Positions 30,622-41,341 of a stretch of 64,000 bases of DNA are shown here, in pieces. Both the position numbers and the translations under genes were made by a program. A model generated the notes under the pieces. The model was not told where the DNA came from and searched no databases. It saw nothing but the letters and a program-made list of their open reading frames with translations. This DNA comes from Gracilariopsis chorda (Eukaryota; Rhodophyta; Florideophyceae; Gracilariales; Gracilariaceae), in contig NBIV01000122.1 of NCBI GenBank assembly GCA_003194525.1, forward strand, positions 164,523 through 228,522. Reading direction: 5' to 3'. The first letter of the stretch is position 1. Each line of letters opens with the position of its first letter.

Positions 30622-33327
30622 ATGGAAGTCAGGAAGATATCAGATAATTGCGGGATATGTGCAAGGTCAGGTTTTCCGGTCCCCTCTAGAAAAATCTCCA
30701 TTTTGCATGTGAACCAGGCATTCAAAGTAGAACTCCAAATTGATTTCACCTTCTGCACGATACGAGGAACCAAGTATACTGTCTTACACCGATGCAGGTA
30801 CAGGGTACTCGGAGGCGCAATCACAAACGACAGAGAGACTAGCACGATAATACTAGTGATCGAAAGCGAATGGCTACACCACCACGGTAGACCAGATGCA
30901 TTATCAGCCGACGACGAAATGAATGCCAGAGCAGTGAACAGATTTCTGAAAGGACAGGTAATTCAATTTAAACCTCGGCCCGTGAGGCGACATAACAAAA
31001 CAGGGATTGTAGAACGAAAGAACGGAGTGGTTAAGCGCATTCAAAAGAAATTACAATCCGAAAAGACACTTGCAAGTGACAAACTGATACTCTCTCGCGC
31101 CGTTTTCATGTCCAATTGCTTTACAGGGTCGAAGATACTAAGCAGCTTTGAATTAGCAAGAGGATACGCCCCAGCCATACTTGGAGCACCCAAGAGGCTG
31201 ATTACGGAGGAGCTACTGACAGCATACCACAAACAGTCAGAAACGCGAGCATTACAACGGATGCTTAGATCAAACGACCATTCGAGTTTCCCACGGTCAG
31301 CTATAAAGCCCGGAGACAAAGTGCTCTTCTTCTTCCGCACGACTGCGCAGAACCAAGCAGACCTCTGGAAGGAAGCCACGGTTATGCGTCCGCAAGAGCA
31401 CAGAGTTGAAGTGCGCACTAGTGAAAAAGCACCGATCTCTAAAGTGGCGTACGAGGATCTGCGATTGAGGTCCGACTCAAAACTTGTTCGAGAACTCAGC
31501 GAAGGACTAATGGAGGACTACATTGACCTCACTCTTTCATCCGACGACACAAGGGAGAACGAGAATGAAGATTCGGTACGATGCCTTATGGTGTCAAAGG
31601 ACTTGGACCGAGCGAGGAAAGATATTGGTCATCATGCAGAAAATGTAATGAGAAATCCTGTAATGAACGAAGAAGCATCACTACAATCCAACGAAAAGTC
31701 AGTGTTAAAACAGATAGAGAGTGTGATCAGCTCCAAGCAGGTAACTGCAAAAGATTTGCAGTTTGCCCCGAACTGGATCCTGCGTAAAGCTATAGAGAAA
31801 GAACACACAGACAACTGGATACAAGCATACGAAGAAGTACATGAAAGTGACCTACCGCCGAATGCGAATGTCATTTCGTCACACACTGTGTATAAAGTCA
31901 AAGAAGACGAGGACCATCACAGGAACGTGAAGCCCAGACTCGTAACACATGGAAACAGGGACGACATGAAAGATGACATCAGAAAGGACTGCTCTAATGT
32001 GGACATAGTGCTTGTAAGGATGCTAATTAGCATCGCCATGTGTCTAGGTATCGTCTTCGGTGTGGCCGACGTGAAAGGGGCATATTTACAAACCGGTCCT
32101 ATCAAAAGAGAGATATTTGTGAGACCAGCACCAGACTTTAGGAAACGACAACGCATCCTCTGGAAGCTAACCAAGCTACCTTATGGCATCGTGGAAGCTG
32201 GAAGGCAATGGGCCAAACGATTCGAATCTTGGATGCTAGAACGCGCAGGGCTTGAAAGGGTGTTCGGAGTCAATCAGATTTTCGTCAAGAGAGACCAAGA
32301 CAGAAAAGTTACACTGGTCCTGGCAAAACTGGTAGACGACCTACTCGTTGCAGGAAGCAAACAAAGGATCGAGAAGTTTATGCAAGAACTACAACAGAAA
32401 TTCGAAGTGGAAAAGATAGGCATCGGGTCCAATCTCTCGTTCGCAGGATGCAATATCACAGAAGATGAAGATTCGAACGTGACTCTGTCAATGTTCGGAT
32501 ACATGTCCCGCCTACACAGCATTGAAGTTCAGAGCGCTCGAAGACGCGAACGGGAAGACAGACCCACAGAAGAAGAAACGAAACAGTACCGCACACTAGC
32601 AGGAACCCTTATGTACTTAGGTTCTGCAGTTCTACCCCAAGCCGCATTAGTTACTTCGCAAATGCAGCAAGAACTCGGAAACCTGCGCGTAAAGAACCTT
32701 GGCGAAGCGAACTGCATGCTGCAAGAGATCATGAAGTTAGAGCCAATGATCGAGTATATGAGACCAGTGGGGGTGCAAGAAGCATCGCTTGTGAGTCTTT
32801 CAGATGCCGCTCATAGCCGAAATGAGAACCCATACGGACAAACGGGCGTGATTTGCGGGCTGAGGACAAAGACGATATTCGATGACCGGGAGATTTTCCA
32901 CCCATTACATTGGACCAGTGCTAAACAGAGAAGGGTTACATACTCATCGTTTGGTTCAGAGATATTGGCATGCTCTGAGGCAGAAGACCGCGGGTATGAT
33001 ATGAAAATTTCATTACAAAGCGTATTCTCCAACTTGGATCTGCCACAACACATCCTCGTCGATTCAAAGGCCTTATTTGATACGATCACCACCCTGTACG
33101 AGAGTCGAGAATACAGGCCCCGGAAAACGGTCACAATGATTCGGGACGCCTTCGAATCTGGCGATCTGAATCAAGTTACCTGGGTACCTGGAACTGCAAA
33201 CCTTGCAGACGCCCTTACCAAACGTAGCGTAAAGCATGCTACAAACCTGAATCAAATGCTCAAGACGGGATACTGGAACATCGATACAAGGAAAGGCGTG
33301 ACGCAAGATGTCCAAGAATGGCAGTAA
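30622..33327 (+). CDS. pol: copia integrase-RT-RNase H polyprotein part
   Basis: A 901-codon open frame. Integrase: CGICARSG finger end, catalytic Asp in LQIDFTFC, Asp in ALSADDEMNA and Glu in TGIVERKNGVV. After an acidic linker the RT begins (NANVISSHTVYKVKEDED), with VADVKGAYLQTGP and the active site LVDDLLVAG (copia usually YVDD). RNase H: VSLSDAAHSRNE, HILVDSKALFDTI and, at the end, LADALTKRS. These enzymes copy and insert the element. The start codon used here is only the first ATG of the open stretch; the natural protein would be part of one Gag-Pol chain. Despite old LTRs the frame is unbroken. Confidence 0.85.
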   Translation: MEVRKISDNCGICARSGFPVPSRKISILHVNQAFKVELQIDFTFCTIRGTKYTVLHRCRYRVLGGAITNDRETSTIILVIESEWLHHHGRPDALSADDEMNARAVNRFLKGQVIQFKPRPVRRHNKTGIVERKNGVVKRIQKKLQSEKTLASDKLILSRAVFMSNCFTGSKILSSFELARGYAPAILGAPKRLITEELLTAYHKQSETRALQRMLRSNDHSSFPRSAIKPGDKVLFFFRTTAQNQADLWKEATVMRPQEHRVEVRTSEKAPISKVAYEDLRLRSDSKLVRELSEGLMEDYIDLTLSSDDTRENENEDSVRCLMVSKDLDRARKDIGHHAENVMRNPVMNEEASLQSNEKSVLKQIESVISSKQVTAKDLQFAPNWILRKAIEKEHTDNWIQAYEEVHESDLPPNANVISSHTVYKVKEDEDHHRNVKPRLVTHGNRDDMKDDIRKDCSNVDIVLVRMLISIAMCLGIVFGVADVKGAYLQTGPIKREIFVRPAPDFRKRQRILWKLTKLPYGIVEAGRQWAKRFESWMLERAGLERVFGVNQIFVKRDQDRKVTLVLAKLVDDLLVAGSKQRIEKFMQELQQKFEVEKIGIGSNLSFAGCNITEDEDSNVTLSMFGYMSRLHSIEVQSARRREREDRPTEEETKQYRTLAGTLMYLGSAVLPQAALVTSQMQQELGNLRVKNLGEANCMLQEIMKLEPMIEYMRPVGVQEASLVSLSDAAHSRNENPYGQTGVICGLRTKTIFDDREIFHPLHWTSAKQRRVTYSSFGSEILACSEAEDRGYDMKISLQSVFSNLDLPQHILVDSKALFDTITTLYESREYRPRKTVTMIRDAFESGDLNQVTWVPGTANLADALTKRSVKHATNLNQMLKTGYWNIDTRKGVTQDVQEWQ

Positions 33328-33407
33328 TCCTTGAAATCTATTACTTGTTGATTGTTATCTCATGTTTCTATTGTGGGCACAAGAGAAACTTACGCGAGCG
33401 GGGGGTG

Positions 33408-33667
33408 TGTGAATAACGTACGACGTCCAGACGGCGGAAGAACCGGAAACACGTATAAGTAACTCCACGGGAAGCAATTCATACGTGTTCCGTGCATATT
33501 CAGTAGCCTAACGGTGGCGTAGTATCCCCATATAAACGCCCCAATCTTCCGGAGCTACACCAAGCTCCCGGCAGAGTTGTGCCGTCCATTGTTGTATATC
33601 CATAGAGCCTCCTCCCACCGTGCACGCGATTATGAACCTCTACACGATGTCAGACGTTCATCCAACA
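33408..33667 (+). repeat. 3' LTR of nested copia element
   Basis: 260 bp, about 90% identical to the 5' LTR by eye; TATA box at about 33,531. Confidence 0.92.
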
Positions 33668-33672
33668 ACAGT
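33668..33672 (+). repeat. target-site duplication ACAGT (right)
   Basis: Matches 28661-28665. Confidence 0.9.
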
Positions 33673-33675
33673 ACA

Positions 33676-34471
33676 TGTAGTGCAATGCCCGGAAGCGGGA
33701 GCGCACCGAAAGATGTTCGGTATCTTTCCTCGTTAGAGGTGAGCCCAGTTGGGTAGAGCCTTCCCAGGAGTGGCACGACTATGTCGGGTTGTAAGGCTAA
33801 GGCCATCCGTCGCGACTTGCCCAGGAAGGTTGAGGCAAGAATCAGGTATCCGCAGGAGGGGTGTATGGGGGTGGCCGTCCTCTAGAGAGGTGAGGTTTTG
33901 ACGTTAGCGGCATGTGCGATCACGAGACGTGGGTAGCGGGAAAGCCACCCTGTAAAAGGAAAAATAAGGGGGAGCGAAGTCACTAGTGTCGTGACAAAGA
34001 CTAACAGCAGTGCCAGTAAATAAACGTTATAAAAGGCGAACACCAAGAAAGCTGGAATAAGAATCCAAATACTCGGGTCTTTTAGATAGGCAAGGGGGTA
34101 AGCCTTCCCATATGCCACGGTGCTTCCCTTCAAAGAGGAGTAGAAAATACAAGAAGGCAGTGAGGTCCAGAACCAATTCCCCAGGTTGGGGTCCCTTGTT
34201 GGGGAAGGTTTACTCGTGCGACGGCAACCAGCTGGCACACTAAGTAGGAACCATCCCAGAAATGGGTGTAAAAACAATAAATAGAATTAACTACATTACT
34301 GCACTTTGGTGGTTCATGCCCACTACTGTGGCCAACCACCAATTGACTCTTTCGTTTCCCACGTGTCAAATCCACTATTTGTGGTGTTTGTTCATGCAAT
34401 GACTACATTACCGAAACATTCGGAAAATCAACCAAGTACCAAGAATCCTTCTCTGAGGGCATTGTACTTCA
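33676..34471. repeat. probable solo LTR, chromovirus family of 52548
   Basis: Starts TGTAGTGCAATGCCCGG, close to the LTR start at 52548 (TGTGGTGCAATCCCGG), and shares the block GCCCAG(T/C)TGGGTAGAGCC. It ends GCATTGTACTTCA, close to GCATTGCACTACA at 53460, so the termini are imperfect inverted repeats. Flanks GTACA (33671-33675) and GTACG (34472-34476) look like a target duplication with one change. No internal region lies beside it. Confidence 0.6.
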
Positions 34472-35260
34472 GTACGAGCGATTCGAGTAGTAGGGTGATT
34501 TTATCGCCAATATCCAATGTAAGGCGTACATTTCGTGCAGAGTCAATATTTAGCCTTTACAATGTAGGGCTACACGCCTTTTTAATCCGAACATATTGCT
34601 ATTTGGTTATTTACAAATAGCCCCAACAGTAGGCATGCTGTGATATTTAACTTTAAATTTTAGAAATAGTTATAACTGTTAATTTCAGTATTGAGCTGCT
34701 ACACCACTAGTGTCTATAGGACCGCTAACCTTATTTTAGGTCAAAACAATCATCCTAACCTTTACTTTTTGTTTTTTTGATCGGAGTTTTTCGCCTTTTG
34801 TACTCCGAAGAAGTTATGCAACCTATTTTTGTATAGCAAAAATTTGAAGCCTCTGTTCTTCATGCTCAGCGAGAAGCAGAAACATTGGACAACCAGACGG
34901 GTTAATAGAGATGTGCTTGAAATATATGTCGAATTTACTACAGAGCTTCGTAAAACAGCCTTCTTTAATATGTAAAACGTACTTTTGTTTCAAAAACAAC
35001 GTTTCTGACGCGTGTATGAAAGGTTCAAAACCTTCAAAAAATAGTCATTTGGCAATATTACATCAAGGCGGATAGACACTATAGTGTACCTCAGACGTGG
35101 CACACGTAGCGTGCCATGTCCACGGGAAGTCGAGTACGCCCACCTGTAGGGTTAGTGTCAGCCTCCTCTTCCTTCAAGGTAAATGGTAGGCACCTCTTGG
35201 ATGATTGTGAAATCAACTGGTTTTTACAGTCAACCTTTTTGGGTATCCAAGATCTTATCA
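34472..35260. other. AT-rich sequence, nothing recognised
   Basis: AT-rich, no ORF with motifs. Probably decayed element or insertion sequence inside the old copia element. Confidence 0.4.
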
Positions 35261-36777
35261 GGTGTTACTAGTCCACCAGTTACGATACCTAGCGATTACG
35301 ACGCTGATACGTAGAACTAGCCGAGTATCTTGCACCTCTAGTGGTCGGTGTGGCGACAGACACTACTGGAACCTTTTTTTTTTCTCTACTAGGTCGAGCC
35401 CACACGGGGCTTTTTACAGTCAAGGTCCACACGAACTACCCATTTGGTCATTGACCGTGTTTGGTTATACTACAATTGCGGCAATCTTCAAGTATACTCT
35501 GGCGAAAATCGACTTCCAGAACGCATTTCTACAGTCGCCTGCGGAAAGAGATATCTACGTTATACCTCCTCGCGATTGCAAGACAAGAACTCAGCAGTGC
35601 TAGCTTCTTCTTTCAGATGCCTATGGATTAGTGAATGCAGGCGCGAAATGGGAAGAAATCAGTGACCCATTCCTTAGGTGTATAGGATTCACACAGCTAA
35701 TATATGTACCGCACTTGTTTTACATGAACAAGAGTAGAGGTTTGTACATGCTAGCGGTGAAAGTGGTTGACGATATATTATTCGCTGCGACCAGAAACCG
35801 CCTTTCGACAGTGATAGAAAGAATTCAAGGGAAGTACAAACGTGGAACTTTTTTTTACGGAACAGGATTGATACAGTTCTACGGCCTCGAAATTTTGCAA
35901 CGAGAAGACTACAGTATCACCGTGAACGGCGACCAAAAGCTTGAAGGATTACCCCTTCTTCGTATAGACCGGATGAGACGTAAACAGCAAGACCAAACCG
36001 TCACAAGCATTGAATTAACGAGTTTCAGATCATTGGATAGCTCCACCGGTTGGCTGGCAGTCGCCGCGTCCCCCTCTTGTGCACTTGCCGCATCAATGTT
36101 ACAGCAGAAAGGCGCATTACCGAGAGTGAAGTATTGGTGACTCAGCTAAATGTTTTGAAAAGGCTTAAGACAAAGTCGACAACTGTCCGATATCTTCAAC
36201 CAGAAGCAAAGAAGGAATGCCAGGTATCTTTGGTCGTATTTGCCAACGCAAGTCACTCTACGGATCACGGTCAGCTGGGATACATAGCTGGCTTGTTATT
36301 TGGGGACTTAAAGGAGAATACTGTATTTTATAACGTGGCATGGACTTCGCACAAATCTCGGCATCCGGTTATATCGATTGGATCCGCCGAAAAGCTGGCT
36401 GCAGGCGAGACAATCGACGAAGGGAAGGTCTTAGCAGAAGCGTACAGGAAGATACTGCACACTGATGTTAAGCGTTGGATTGTGGTTGATTCAAAGGATT
36501 TATATGTAACATTATCTACTTGTCGGAACGCCGCCGACCGGTGTATTCGTGGAGACGTAAGTGTTCTAAGGTACGAGTTCGGGACGAAGAAAACTGATCG
36601 GATGATATGGCTACCTGGACGCTGCAACTACGCAGACCCTTTGACCAAGTTTGATAGTGCGATGGACTACGCTTTGGAGCTTTTGCTCTTCGATGGAAAA
36701 CTTTCGATTGACCTTTCGAAAGCGGTGTACACTAGCTCGAACAAGTCAACTGGATATGGTTTACGAAGAAGAGGTGG
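35261..36777 (+). pseudogene. copia RT (second half) and RNase H of the old element
   Basis: Across several frames: LAKIDFQNAFLQSPAERDIY (RT block, to about 35,590), then a shifted frame LYMLAVKVVDDILFAATRN with the VDD active site (35,750-35,800), and from about 36,120 the RNase H part (VSLVVFANASHSTDHGQLG; WIVVDSKDLYVTL) ending ADPLTKFDSAMDYALE. Frameshifts near 35,600 and 36,120 break it. It directly precedes a purine tract and the 3' LTR at 36778, as expected for copia. I assign it to the element starting at 18323 because of the LTR match; the missing RT half between 26,915 and 35,261 was lost or displaced. Confidence 0.78.
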
Positions 36778-37007
36778 TGCGAAATGCAGCAACTGCCACG
36801 CAATAGCCTACAGTGATATGCAGTAACTGCCACGCAACAGCTGACAGTATTCAATTGCATTATTAGTATCTTTACCTAGGAGAGGGCCTCTGGACGCGTG
36901 TAAGAAGAGGCGCCGGCTCGGTGGTTGCAGTAGGAAGAGAAAAGACAGGACCTACCGACGCGTAGTAAAGACTAGACATTTGCTCCGAGACTTCGACGGT
37001 TTTCTCA
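36778..37007 (+). repeat. 3' LTR of old copia element
   Basis: Starts TGCGAAATGCAGCAACTG and ends TTTTCTCA; matches 18323-18551 including the 34-bp internal duplication. Confidence 0.85.
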
Positions 37008-37643
37008 TTGTGATACGGAAGAAAAGAGCTTGAAGCTCGACAAACCAGCACACGCTGGGAGCTTGAAGTAAGCTCCGTGAGCGTTACAGCTCAGAAGGAT
37101 ACCAATCTGAGGCAACGCCCGAAACGCGGCGTAGCCAAAAAAGAGAATGATCATATATGTAGTCACATATCGCTACAACAAAGCCCATCTTCCGGAGGAA
37201 GAACTCCGGAAGAGAGGAGGCAGCCTCAGTAGGACTACTGAGGATTCGTGCCTACTGCTTTGCGCCCCCACGGTCGACTATTCTATCGCTTGCGTGTGTT
37301 GGTCAACAGTTCTTGACAATCTTTGACTGACTGGACTTTAGAAGGGTGACTACTGACAGCGAAATTGGGGTAACTAGTCGGTGCAAAATACGACCCTTCT
37401 ACATATGGACGAGACTACCTAACCTTAATCACGAGTTGTCTTTAAACCTGAGCACAGCGGAGGAGTCAAGCAGTGTCAAATCGACCTAGGGAGTGAGACA
37501 GAGAGAATTTCAAATATTTAGTTGGAAGAACTTAAAAACCGATCCTCTGGACATATCATAGTCACATGAGTATCGAGCACTTGAATAGAGACTTGGTTTT
37601 CAACCGAGAAATGCCAAGAATGCACGGTAGGAAGTGGACTGTA
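37008..37643. other. intergenic between LTR and GST gene
   Basis: Includes a short GC-rich patch with AGCTTGAAG repeats near 37,030-37,080. No gene recognised. Confidence 0.45.
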
Positions 37644-38273
37644 CTACGAGTACACCTTAGAGTAAGACTCTCGCGTGTGAAGGCGTTGCAGGTACTCTTG
37701 AGCCTTTCCAGTGACAAGATCTTCCTGGACCATGTCTGCAAGTGTGAGAACGTAGGTGAACATGATATCTATCGCAGAAAATTCTCCCATGTAATAGTCA
37801 TAATTGAGTTCCTTCTCGAGATGTCCAATGACGTCCTCGGTGAATTTTTTCTTTGCAGGCTTGAGCTTTTCCTGATCACGATCGTGATGTTTCATGTTGA
37901 AGCATAGCAGAAAGACGGGTACAACTGCTTTGTAGGCTTCTGTGGCTACAAAAAATAATCCCTGAAAGAACTTCGCACGATTACGATGGCCGATTGTCGG
38001 GTGGAACTTGTGGCTCTTGTCATAAGTTTCCAAGATGTACATGACTATGGCGCCAAACTCCAGCAAAGAGGAGCCATCAGGCATGACGACAAACGGGATC
38101 ACGCGACGGGGCGAGTACTTCTCCAATCCTGGTACCTTCTTGAGGTCGGCAGCTGCGATGGTGGTCACACCCATCTGAGAGGAATCAATCCCAAGCTCCG
38201 AGAGAAGCTGGTAGGGTATTGAGGAGCAGAAAAAAGGCACATGAAAAAGCGTAGGTACGACAACGGAAAACAT
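37644..38273 (-). CDS. glutathione S-transferase-like protein
   Basis: 209 codons from ATG 38273. The N-terminal thioredoxin-like part has SSIPYQLLSELGI, then RRVIPFVVMPDGSSLLEFGAIVMYILE, which carries the cis-Pro (VIPF) and the ES/EF-type glutathione-contact region; the C-terminal all-helical domain ends EYLQRLHTRESYSKVYS as in full-length GSTs (about 200-220 aa). GSTs join glutathione to electrophiles or reduce peroxides in the cytosol. The first 15 residues (MFSVVVPTLFHVPFF) are atypical, and a pyrimidine-rich stretch ending in CAG just before LLSELGI could be a 3' splice site, so the true N-terminus may lie in an upstream exon. The catalytic residue is therefore not assigned. Confidence 0.75.
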   Translation of the reverse strand: MFSVVVPTLFHVPFFCSSIPYQLLSELGIDSSQMGVTTIAAADLKKVPGLEKYSPRRVIPFVVMPDGSSLLEFGAIVMYILETYDKSHKFHPTIGHRNRAKFFQGLFFVATEAYKAVVPVFLLCFNMKHHDRDQEKLKPAKKKFTEDVIGHLEKELNYDYYMGEFSAIDIMFTYVLTLADMVQEDLVTGKAQEYLQRLHTRESYSKVYS

Positions 38274-40355
38274 GATGCGGTCTCTGACACCAGCACATCG
38301 TCAAAGCCGAGATCACCGACCGGTCCGAGCGTTAAGTACGACTTTGAAGGTGCCCAACTCAACTTGACATAGTTGGAAAACGATTGGCCAACAGCATTGA
38401 TCATTTGTGCGTAGTAACCATCATGGTATACTGTTGGGCTACAAAAGCCTCTAGAGTGGAGTCCCGTTTTTCTCGGTGGAATGTTGCTTGCAACACAGTT
38501 TCTACTGGGTTATGCAATAACTGCATTGTTTCTCTTCAAGAGGATTGGAGATCTAATAGGCCCATAACACTTGTATGACCTGTTTCGATCTCAAGACCAA
38601 GCTGCGTACCACACAAATCGCACCATTATTGTTACACACAATAACGCAGCCAGGACTGGGATCGCCTTTTGTGAAACAAAACCTCAGCGAAATGTTTCAA
38701 ACCCTTCCCTATACGCCTTTTGAGGGCTGTGAAAGATATAATCGTTCAGTCAATCGTCCGCTAACCCTGCGTCGTAAATGAAGAGTGCAACAATTGCAAG
38801 TTGATAAATCCACGTTGCCCTAAGGGAAACGCTATTCTTTGGTTTACAATTCGGAAAGAGTTTCGTCTACACTGATTCATTGATGTGCCTATCATAGTGA
38901 CGGGCTTAATTTGGTATGAAATCCCGGCAATACGACCTACTAGATCGACAAACTACCATCACAACAAAGCAGCAGCCCTAATCACAATACTGGATGAGTT
39001 CAGTTTTGGACCTCTCAGTAATCAAACGAGAATTGACGCTTTGACAAACTCTTTACATCTGATTATTACGAGCAAAGTAAGGCAAAGTGTTATTGTCAGA
39101 ATGCTACGTACTACGTGATGATGATCGAGCTCTACTGGAAAACAAAATGAAATAGTAGAAATGATCTGATGAGAGAAGCGCTTTGCCACAAATTTGGAAG
39201 AAAGCTCTCGTCACAGAGCCTTAGATTAGCAGTCATCTTGTTTCTCATTCGATGATGTTATTGACTTAACAATAGCAATAGTTTGAGGAGCTCTCTCCTT
39301 CTCGAGTGTTGGAAGAGTAAATATGAGCACTATGTAAGTGTTTCTGTGTTTCGCACAAGATTGAAGCACTCTCAAGAGTTGTGTGTGTTAATACAACCAG
39401 GACCTTTGCAAGTCAAAAAATGTATATAGGATGTTAATATCAAAATATGTTGTCGAGAAAGTTAGTGTAGTTTGATCTTTCGAACATCTGCTCATTCCCA
39501 AGCCTTGTGCCTGCCACCGAATCTTTTGTATACATCAATACCAGGATATGGATGGACATCACTTCAAGAGCACAACGATGATCTCCTACACTGAACCTGG
39601 ACATTTCTTCATTCTCGTTCGAGAATCAAGCAAAGCTTTATCGATACAGACATCTTTCACGCTTCCTGACTTTTTTCCGCATCCCCGTATCCTTGTTGTC
39701 CACGAAATTTTCATTCGGCAAAATTGTCTTTCACGTCCTGAAATTGTACCTAACAGCATGGATATGACAAAGGGTTAGTTGAGCCTGCGAACACATAAAT
39801 CCTTTCTCTTCTGCATGGATGGAGGAGGCCATAATATAGATAAAAAAGTACATCCGGCCACCATAGATTGGACAGAAAGTCGAAGAAAGATAGCCCTTCA
39901 ATGCTGATTACTTTTATTGGAATGGCTGGCTATGAAGCACAAGAAGCAATCAGCCCGACAGAAACAAAAGAGCACTGTCTGGTCTACGAATTGACTGCAC
40001 AAAAGACGACACAAAAGACTGGGACGCGATGTTGTTCATTTATAAACGTCTCATTCCGTCTCATTCCGTCTCATTCCGTCCATTCACATCGAAGAAAACA
40101 AACGTGAGAACGTGCAACAACAATTCCTAAACGTGTAGCTGAGAATAGCCAGTTTCAAGTCCAGTTGAGGGCCATTCGTTCAGAACTGCCGCCTTTGGAT
40201 GTTTCTCCCACAAATTCTTCGCACGAAGGCGAACAGAGTTACAACGTCTACAGAGACTAGAAGTTTGTGCTGTTCATAATTCTTAACACATTGAAGGGCC
40301 ACACTTATTCGTGGGTTTGGGACTCCGGTTAGTTCAGTATTGAGCCCAAGCTCTT
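38274..40355. other. intergenic, small tandem repeat
   Basis: No gene recognised. CGTCTCATTC is repeated three times at 40047-40076, just after TATAAA at 40041-40046. An upstream exon of the GST gene may lie at 38,274-38,400 (-). Confidence 0.5.
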
Positions 40356-40362
40356 TATAAAA
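40356..40362 (+). promoter_or_regulatory. TATA box
   Basis: TATAAAA 107 nt upstream of the ATG at 40469, similar to the spacing at 44457 and 49127. Confidence 0.55.
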
Positions 40363-40468
40363 GCAGCAGACGTGCGACCGATTCCTGAAGAGCTTGCAAT
40401 TTCCCACAACCCTGGCATCTTTAGTTCTTCAAAGATATTCTGCTAAGTGAATAAGAGGTTTTAATATC

Positions 40469-41341
40469 ATGGCAGCATTCATTTCCTCAATTTTTACTAG
40501 TTCATTTCTTCAATCTTCCAGTCCTGTGTTGAAAAGCTCAAGTGGAACTACATGTTCTTTGCCGCCCGGTCAGAGGTCGAAGATTGTATCTGTTCTAGCG
40601 CCAAGCACATCTGCGGTTCAGCAATGGAAAGCTGGCCCGATTACGACAATGGGGCAGTTCTGGGAACTAGCGGATGACTCTAAGCTAATGTCTCAGTATG
40701 ATGCAGACAAAAAGATTGCTTTTTTAAAAGATGCGTCCTTGGAAGAGGTGCGCCGCATCTGCCTGCAATACCGATATTTTGTGGAAAAGTACCCGGATAA
40801 CCTCGCCATGCTTATCAGCAAGATGGCGAAAGGAGAACTCAAGAGTCTGTTGTGCGATATTCTTTCCGAAGAAATGGGAATGGGAGACGTTAATGCATCT
40901 CACTCGACATGGTACGACTCTTTTCTGAGATCTCTCGGAGTGAGCGAATACCAGTTGAAGCACTCACTCTATGCTGAAAACGAGAGCATTTTGAAGGAAA
41001 CTGAGCGTCGCTGCCGAGAGGAGTCGGCTGTACACTGCATTGGACTTGTTGGAATGGGGCGGGAGTGCCTCTGTCAAATCTATCTTTCTCAGATGTACAA
41101 GAATCTTCGCCAGAATGCGGAAGTCGTGAAGATTGAGGAGCAAATAGACTGGTTGTTCTGGGACTTTCACACGGGAGATGATGACGTTGAGCACCGCATG
41201 AAAATGAGGGAACGCATTGGGGCATTGGTGATGGACGAGAACGGTGTAAGGCAACTGACAGATGGGTATAGGTTTGCGAAAAGTTCCTGGGATGAGTTTT
41301 GGGAGAACAACTATACGAACACTCGCTTCTTTCGGAACTAA
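40469..41341 (+). CDS. heme-oxygenase-like diiron oxidase, probably plastid-targeted
   Basis: 290 codons, single exon. Residues 1-60 are Ser/Thr-rich with few acids and Phe at 4, 9 and 13, as in transit peptides of red-lineage plastids. The core has the ligand pattern of the iron-containing redox (TENA/PqqC/UndA-like) fold: SEEMGMGDVNASH (Glu134/135 and His145), GMGRE (Glu199) and FHTGDDDVEH (His234, an Asp among 237-239, His242). Such enzymes bind two irons on a seven-helix bundle and carry out oxidative cleavage or desaturation of varied small molecules; the substrate cannot be read from sequence. The one extra residue between His234 and His242, compared with the H-x3-D-x2-H form, is a variation. 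AATAAA follows at 41439. Neighbours give no pathway hint. Confidence 0.75.
   Translation: MAAFISSIFTSSFLQSSSPVLKSSSGTTCSLPPGQRSKIVSVLAPSTSAVQQWKAGPITTMGQFWELADDSKLMSQYDADKKIAFLKDASLEEVRRICLQYRYFVEKYPDNLAMLISKMAKGELKSLLCDILSEEMGMGDVNASHSTWYDSFLRSLGVSEYQLKHSLYAENESILKETERRCREESAVHCIGLVGMGRECLCQIYLSQMYKNLRQNAEVVKIEEQIDWLFWDFHTGDDDVEHRMKMRERIGALVMDENGVRQLTDGYRFAKSSWDEFWENNYTNTRFFRN

Larger units (their letters stand above)
28666..33667 (+). mobile_element. nested Ty1/copia element, 5002 bp, aged
   Basis: Two 260-bp LTRs starting TGTGAATAACGTAC and ending TCATCCAACA, a 5-bp target duplication, a primer-binding site, gag, protease, and an open integrase-RT-RNase H reading frame of 901 codons, with a G-rich tract (GCGGGGGGTG) before the 3' LTR. 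The LTRs differ at roughly one site in ten by eye, so the insertion is old. Gag has two in-frame stops and there is a frameshift before the integrase, yet the long pol frame is unbroken. Confidence 0.93.
18323..37007 (+). mobile_element. old Ty1/copia element, split by nested insertions
   Basis: Two matching LTRs (18323-18551 and 36778-37007) bracket, in copia order, a primer-binding site, gag, protease, integrase, a Tudor-like linker and RT/RNase H. The order is interrupted by a chromovirus (20013-25005), a second copia element (28666-33667), a probable solo LTR (33676-34471) and unidentified sequence (26,915-28,660; 34,472-35,260). The protease reading across the chromovirus insertion joins sensibly, which ties left and right halves together. 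The outer flanks (ATGCG and TTGTG) do not form a target-site duplication, so a recombinant origin of the two LTRs remains possible. All ORFs carry stops or shifts; the element is dead. Confidence 0.7.

Noticed and set aside
18318-37012. Target-site duplication of the old copia element
   Set aside because: ATGCG and TTGTG do not match; no alternative boundary gave a convincing duplication.
40047-40085. CGTCTCATTC triplet as a regulatory array
   Set aside because: Only three units of 10 bp; simple tandem slippage is enough to explain it.
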